Assembly (NCBI GenBank): GCA_021298045.1
Contig: JAJTHY010000023.1
Location: 1 to 9,158, forward strand
DNA: 9,158 bases
Reading direction: 5' to 3'
From: Candidatus Jidaibacter sp.
Lineage (GTDB): Bacteria; Pseudomonadota; Alphaproteobacteria; Rickettsiales; Midichloriaceae
The position numbers were made by a program, and so were the translations under genes. Shown here in pieces: positions 5,884 to 9,158 of the stretch (the first letter of the stretch is position 1; each line of letters starts with the position of its first letter). The notes beneath the pieces were generated by a model. The model was not told the DNA's origin, did not search any database, and was given only the letters and a program-made list of their open reading frames with translations.

Positions 5884-7407
5884 CTATACAAATACCTTAG
5901 AAAATTGTTTGAGAATTTCATGCAGTTTATTTTCGGTATCTGAACTAATTGCGCCATCTTTCCTAATAGCTTCCAAAATATCTTTATGGGAAGATTTAAG
6001 ATATTGGAGCAAAGCCTGTTCAAATTTCTTAATATCAGAAATATTAATGTCATCTAAATAACCTTTAACACCAGCAAATATAACTGCAACCTGATCTTCT
6101 ACAGCAAATGGAGAGTATTGAGCTTGCTTTAGCAATTCAGTTAGTCTAGCTCCGCGAGCTAACAATTTTTGCGTAGAGGCATCAAGGTCCGAACCAAATT
6201 GAGAAAAGGCTTCCATCTCACGATATTGAGCCAATTCTAATTTAATGCTACCAGCAACTTGCTTCATTGCCTTGATCTGTGCGGCAGAACCAACGCGGCT
6301 AACCGAAAGACCAACATTCACAGCAGGGCGAACACCCTTGTAAAACAATTCAGACTCTAGGAATATCTGGCCATCTGTAATGGAAATTACGTTAGTAGGA
6401 ATATATGCAGATACGTCACCAGCTTGGGTCTCGATGATTGGAAGTGCGGTTAAAGAACCAGCTCCAGCTTCATCAGACATTTTAGCAGCGCGCTCTAATA
6501 ATCTAGAGTGTAGATAGAAAACGTCGCCAGGGTAAGCTTCGCGTCCTGGTGGGCGGCGCAATAGCAAAGACATTTGACGATAAGCAACCGCATGTTTACT
6601 TAGATCATCATATACAATTAATCCATGCATGCCATTGTCTGTGAAGAATTCACCCATTGAACATCCGGAATCTGGAGCTAAAAATTGTAATGGTGCAGGT
6701 TCCGAAGCCGTAGCCGAAACCACGATAGTGTAGGGTAGGGCGCCAGTTTCTTCCAGCTTCTTAACAATCCTCGCCACAGTTGAACGCTTTTGGCCAATAG
6801 CAACGTAAATGCAGTAAAGAGTTTTATTCTTATCTCCTTCAAGGAAGGCCTGACGTTGGTTAATAATAGTATCAAGTGCGATAGTAGTTTTACCAGTTTG
6901 CCTATCACCAATCAATAACTCACGTTGGCCACGCCCAATTGGGATTAGGCTATCAATTGCTTTTATACCTGTTTGCACAGGCTCATGAACAGATTTTCTT
7001 TGAATAATGCCGGGAGCTTTAATTTCCACATCTCTATACTCAACATTCTTAAGCTCACCTTTGCCATCTATAGGGTTGCCCAGTGGATCTACAACTCTAC
7101 CCAGCATCCCCATGCCTACAGGAACCTGTATTATTTTTTTTGTACGGCTTACAACGTCACCTTCACTAACATTCTGCTCGCTACCGAAAATTACTATACC
7201 AACGGAATCGGTCTCAAGGTTTAATACCATCCCCTTAACACCAGAGCTGAATTCCACTAATTCCCCAGATTTTACATTATCCAAACCATAAGCCACGGCT
7301 ACACCATCGGAAACTTTAACAACGCGACCAACTTCCTTTAGTTCATCCTGCGGAGCCAAGGTTTGAATTTTTGACTTTAATATACTGGTGATTTCAGTTG
7401 CTTTCAT
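5884..7407 (-). CDS. atpA: ATP synthase F1 subunit alpha
   Basis: The alpha subunit forms the non-catalytic nucleotide sites of the F1 hexamer and supplies the arginine that completes each catalytic site on beta. The 507-residue protein is full length. It shows Walker A GDRQTGKT (167-174) and the ATPase alpha/beta signature PAVNVGLSVS (361-370) followed directly by the conserved R371, equivalent to E. coli R376. The glutamine within GDRQTGKT (Q170) and the amino-terminal KVSDGVAVAYGL (31-42) are typical of alpha and exclude beta. The ATG is preceded by a well-placed GGAGA ribosome-binding site about six bases upstream, the clearest in this cluster. It lies 17 bp after atpH. Confidence 0.98.
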   Translation of the reverse strand: MKATEITSILKSKIQTLAPQDELKEVGRVVKVSDGVAVAYGLDNVKSGELVEFSSGVKGMVLNLETDSVGIVIFGSEQNVSEGDVVSRTKKIIQVPVGMGMLGRVVDPLGNPIDGKGELKNVEYRDVEIKAPGIIQRKSVHEPVQTGIKAIDSLIPIGRGQRELLIGDRQTGKTTIALDTIINQRQAFLEGDKNKTLYCIYVAIGQKRSTVARIVKKLEETGALPYTIVVSATASEPAPLQFLAPDSGCSMGEFFTDNGMHGLIVYDDLSKHAVAYRQMSLLLRRPPGREAYPGDVFYLHSRLLERAAKMSDEAGAGSLTALPIIETQAGDVSAYIPTNVISITDGQIFLESELFYKGVRPAVNVGLSVSRVGSAAQIKAMKQVAGSIKLELAQYREMEAFSQFGSDLDASTQKLLARGARLTELLKQAQYSPFAVEDQVAVIFAGVKGYLDDINISDIKKFEQALLQYLKSSHKDILEAIRKDGAISSDTENKLHEILKQFSKVFV

Positions 7408-7424
7408 AATTTCTCCAATAAACT

Positions 7425-7973
7425 CTAAGATAATAAAGTTTGTTTAATTTTATTTAATTTCGATTTAAGCGATGCATCTAGCATAAATGGATCAATGTAT
7501 AGAACCATTCCTCCTAAGATTTCTTTGTCAACACGGTTACTCAATTCTATTTGCTGCCCATAAATTTTTTCTAAATTCTTTTTAATTAGCTTTTGCTCAG
7601 AATCCGATAATTTAAAGCTTGTATAAACAGTTGCCGGTTTTACACCTTCTTGTTCAAATTTTAATTCACGAAGCCTAATGGCTATTTTAGGGAATAAATG
7701 GGACCTTCTATTGCTTATTAGTAGGCGTATAAAAGATGCAGTTAAATCGTCTACCTCAAGTGTATCTAGAATGGCACCCCAAATGATACTTTTAGTTCTA
7801 GCAGGAACCTGATGACTCAAGGCTAAATTTTTGTATTCACCAAAAGAATCTAAGTTTTCAAAAATCTTAAGCATGCTTCCGTACACAATATCAATGCTAT
7901 TTTGTGCACTGGCAACTTGGTATAAGCTGCGCGTATATCTATTTACTAAAATGCTATGATCTTTCATCAACAC
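7425..7973 (-). CDS. atpH: ATP synthase F1 subunit delta
   Basis: The delta subunit (equivalent to mitochondrial OSCP) joins the top of the F1 hexamer to the peripheral stalk. Family features include the amino-terminal NRYTRSLYQVA (11-21) of the helical bundle, the LLISNRR segment (near 104-110) and the carboxy-terminal signature around VDKEILGGMVLYID (148-161). The length is normal (182 residues). The start is uncertain: GTG (7973), TTG (7970) and ATG (7967) are consecutive codons. The AGGA ribosome-binding site lies 4, 7 and 10 bases from them respectively, so TTG or ATG is at least as likely as GTG. The first gene of atpHAG, it has a promoter-like sequence in the 82-bp gap after murA. Confidence 0.96.
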   Translation of the reverse strand: MLMKDHSILVNRYTRSLYQVASAQNSIDIVYGSMLKIFENLDSFGEYKNLALSHQVPARTKSIIWGAILDTLEVDDLTASFIRLLISNRRSHLFPKIAIRLRELKFEQEGVKPATVYTSFKLSDSEQKLIKKNLEKIYGQQIELSNRVDKEILGGMVLYIDPFMLDASLKSKLNKIKQTLLS

Positions 7974-7976
7974 TAA

Positions 7977-7993
7977 GTCCTATTTTGTAGGAC
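7977..7993 (-). promoter_or_regulatory. Palindrome containing the atpH ribosome-binding site
   Basis: GTCCTA (7977-7982) and TAGGAC (7988-7993) form a perfect six-base stem around a five-base loop. Read on the coding strand, the 3' arm is TAGGAC, which contains the only AGGA ribosome-binding site for atpH. A transcript running in from murA would fold it away. A transcript from the predicted promoter would begin near 7988 and largely lack the 5' arm. Confidence 0.4.
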
Positions 7994-7994
7994 C

Positions 7995-8023
7995 GGTATA
8001 ACACGTATTTTTCATCCTTGCAA
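7995..8023 (-). promoter_or_regulatory. Possible promoter of atpH-atpA-atpG
   Basis: On the minus strand TTGCAA (8018-8023) and TATACC (7995-8000) are 17 bp apart. Each matches four of six consensus bases of a sigma-70 promoter. Transcription would start around 7988, about 15-20 nt before the atpH start codons. It is the best candidate in the gap between murA and atpH. Confidence 0.4.
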
Positions 8024-8055
8024 GCGCCCTTTGAAAATAAATTTCCCCAGATAAA

Positions 8056-9158
8056 TCAAGATGAAAATCTTGTGATTCGAGCGCCAACTAGCGATAGCTT
8101 GCGTTCGATGTTTTCATAGCCACGATCTAAGTGGTAAATTCTGTGAATAATGCTCTCCCCATTGGCACAAAGTGCAGCAATCACAAGTGAAGCCGAGGCT
8201 CTTAGATCCGATGACATAACGTCCGCAGCTTTGAGTTTCTCCACCCCAGTTATTATAGCGGTGTTATCATTGATTGAAATATCAGCTCCCAAACGAATCA
8301 ATTCGTTAACATGCATAAAGCGATTTTCAAAAATTGTTTCAGTTATGTGAGAAACTCCATTTGCTAAAGTTAGCATGGTCATAAATTGAGCTTGCAGATC
8401 TGTAGGAAAATTAGGGTAAGGGGCTGTTTGCACATTTGCAGGAGAAATATGATTATTTTCACGATGCACAACCATTTGCGTTTCGCTTTCCTCGACTGCG
8501 ATACCAGCATTTTTTAAATGATGAATTAACGAAGATAGATGCTTTGGAGCGCAGTTTGTTATTGTTAATTTGCCGTTTGTTGCAGCAGCAAGTATTGCGA
8601 AAGTTCCGGCTTCAATTCTGTCTGGAATCATTTTATGCTCTGTTCCCAAAAGTTGTGAAGCACCAGTTATAATCAAAGTATCAGAACCGATTCCTTCAAT
8701 TTTTGCACCGAGTTTAATTAGAAACTCACATAGATCAACTACTTCGGGTTCGCGCGCAGCATTGTGTATAGTTGTTTTCCCTTCAGCCAAAGTGGCTGCC
8801 ATTAAAATATTTTCGGTAGCGCCTACAGAGACTTTGTCAAAAAAGATTTCAGCACCATTTAAGCCATTTGGGGCTTTAGCTAGTATATAACCATGCTCCA
8901 GCTCAATGGTAGCTCCCATCAATTCTAACGCAGACAAATGCATATCCACAGGTCTGGTACCAATCGCACATCCGCCTGGCAAAGATACTTTTGCTTCTTT
9001 GAAGCGGGCAAGCATGGGGCCTAAAACCAGTACAGAAGCGCGCATTTTGCGTACAATGTCATAATCAGCAACTAGTTTGTTCAGCTTGCCACAATTAATA
9101 CTCATAGTGTGTTCGAAAGAATCTAGCCTAGGAGAGAATGATATAACAGCGCCCATAT
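8056..9158 (-). CDS. murA: UDP-N-acetylglucosamine 1-carboxyvinyltransferase (5' end outside the window)
   Basis: MurA transfers enolpyruvate from phosphoenolpyruvate to UDP-N-acetylglucosamine, the first committed cytoplasmic step of peptidoglycan synthesis. The visible 366 codons lack about 50 residues at the amino terminus. The first visible methionine falls inside a conserved LG/MGA-type loop and is not the start, so the frame runs past the right edge. The catalytic cysteine, which fosfomycin modifies, is present in LPGGCAIGTRP (visible residue 63, equivalent to E. coli C115). Other family motifs are DYDIVRKMRAS (31-41), PDRIEAGTFAI, PYPNFPTDLQAQ and the carboxy-terminal YHLDRGYENIERKL. 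A CAAGAT/ATCTTG hairpin (8059-8074) overlaps the 3' end but lacks a following T run, so no terminator is called. Confidence 0.96.
   Translation of the reverse strand, partial: MGAVISFSPRLDSFEHTMSINCGKLNKLVADYDIVRKMRASVLVLGPMLARFKEAKVSLPGGCAIGTRPVDMHLSALELMGATIELEHGYILAKAPNGLNGAEIFFDKVSVGATENILMAATLAEGKTTIHNAAREPEVVDLCEFLIKLGAKIEGIGSDTLIITGASQLLGTEHKMIPDRIEAGTFAILAAATNGKLTITNCAPKHLSSLIHHLKNAGIAVEESETQMVVHRENNHISPANVQTAPYPNFPTDLQAQFMTMLTLANGVSHITETIFENRFMHVNELIRLGADISINDNTAIITGVEKLKAADVMSSDLRASASLVIAALCANGESIIHRIYHLDRGYENIERKLSLVGARITRFSS

Noticed and set aside
5862..6053. Minus-strand frame of 63 codons overlapping atpA and atpG
   Set aside because: It lies within well-supported atpA coding sequence in another frame and has no recognisable protein features.
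8056..8077. CAAGAT/ATCTTG hairpin at the murA stop as a rho-independent terminator
   Set aside because: The stem overlaps the stop codon, contains few GC pairs and is not followed by a T run on the minus strand.

Overview
This 9.2 kb window looks like a chromosomal segment of an AT-rich alphaproteobacterium, possibly an intracellular lineage of the Rickettsiales or Holosporales type. The placement is an inference. It rests on the atpH-atpA-atpG order, a DNA polymerase III delta' subunit without the zinc-binding cysteines of the E. coli protein, AT-rich spacers and a degraded insertion-sequence fragment. No rRNA or marker gene is present to settle it. All eight protein-coding genes lie on the minus strand and are housekeeping genes.

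In the direction of transcription (high to low coordinates), the window opens inside murA (peptidoglycan precursor synthesis), cut by the right edge. An 82-bp gap with a plausible promoter and a small palindrome leads to atpH-atpA-atpG, the delta, alpha and gamma subunits of the F1 ATP synthase. The atpD and atpC genes that usually follow atpG are absent. In their place is a 417-bp spacer holding a long imperfect inverted repeat, a degenerate GTCAT-bounded repeat-like stretch, a short palindrome and a good promoter for the next cluster.

That cluster is dapA-holB-lspA-uvrB. It is tightly packed: dapA and holB share an ATGA overlap, holB and lspA overlap by 35 bp, and uvrB starts at a TTG 13 bp after lspA. 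The genes serve different processes (diaminopimelate/lysine synthesis, the DNA polymerase III clamp loader, lipoprotein signal peptide cleavage, nucleotide excision repair), so co-transcription probably reflects compaction rather than one pathway.

The last 329 bp downstream of uvrB contain no intact gene. They hold a broken piece of a transposase resembling the IS982 family, running off the left edge.

I see no CRISPR array, tRNA, rRNA, toxin-antitoxin pair, phage gene or clearly novel protein system. The most unusual material is the spacer after atpG and the truncation of the ATP synthase gene cluster at that point.
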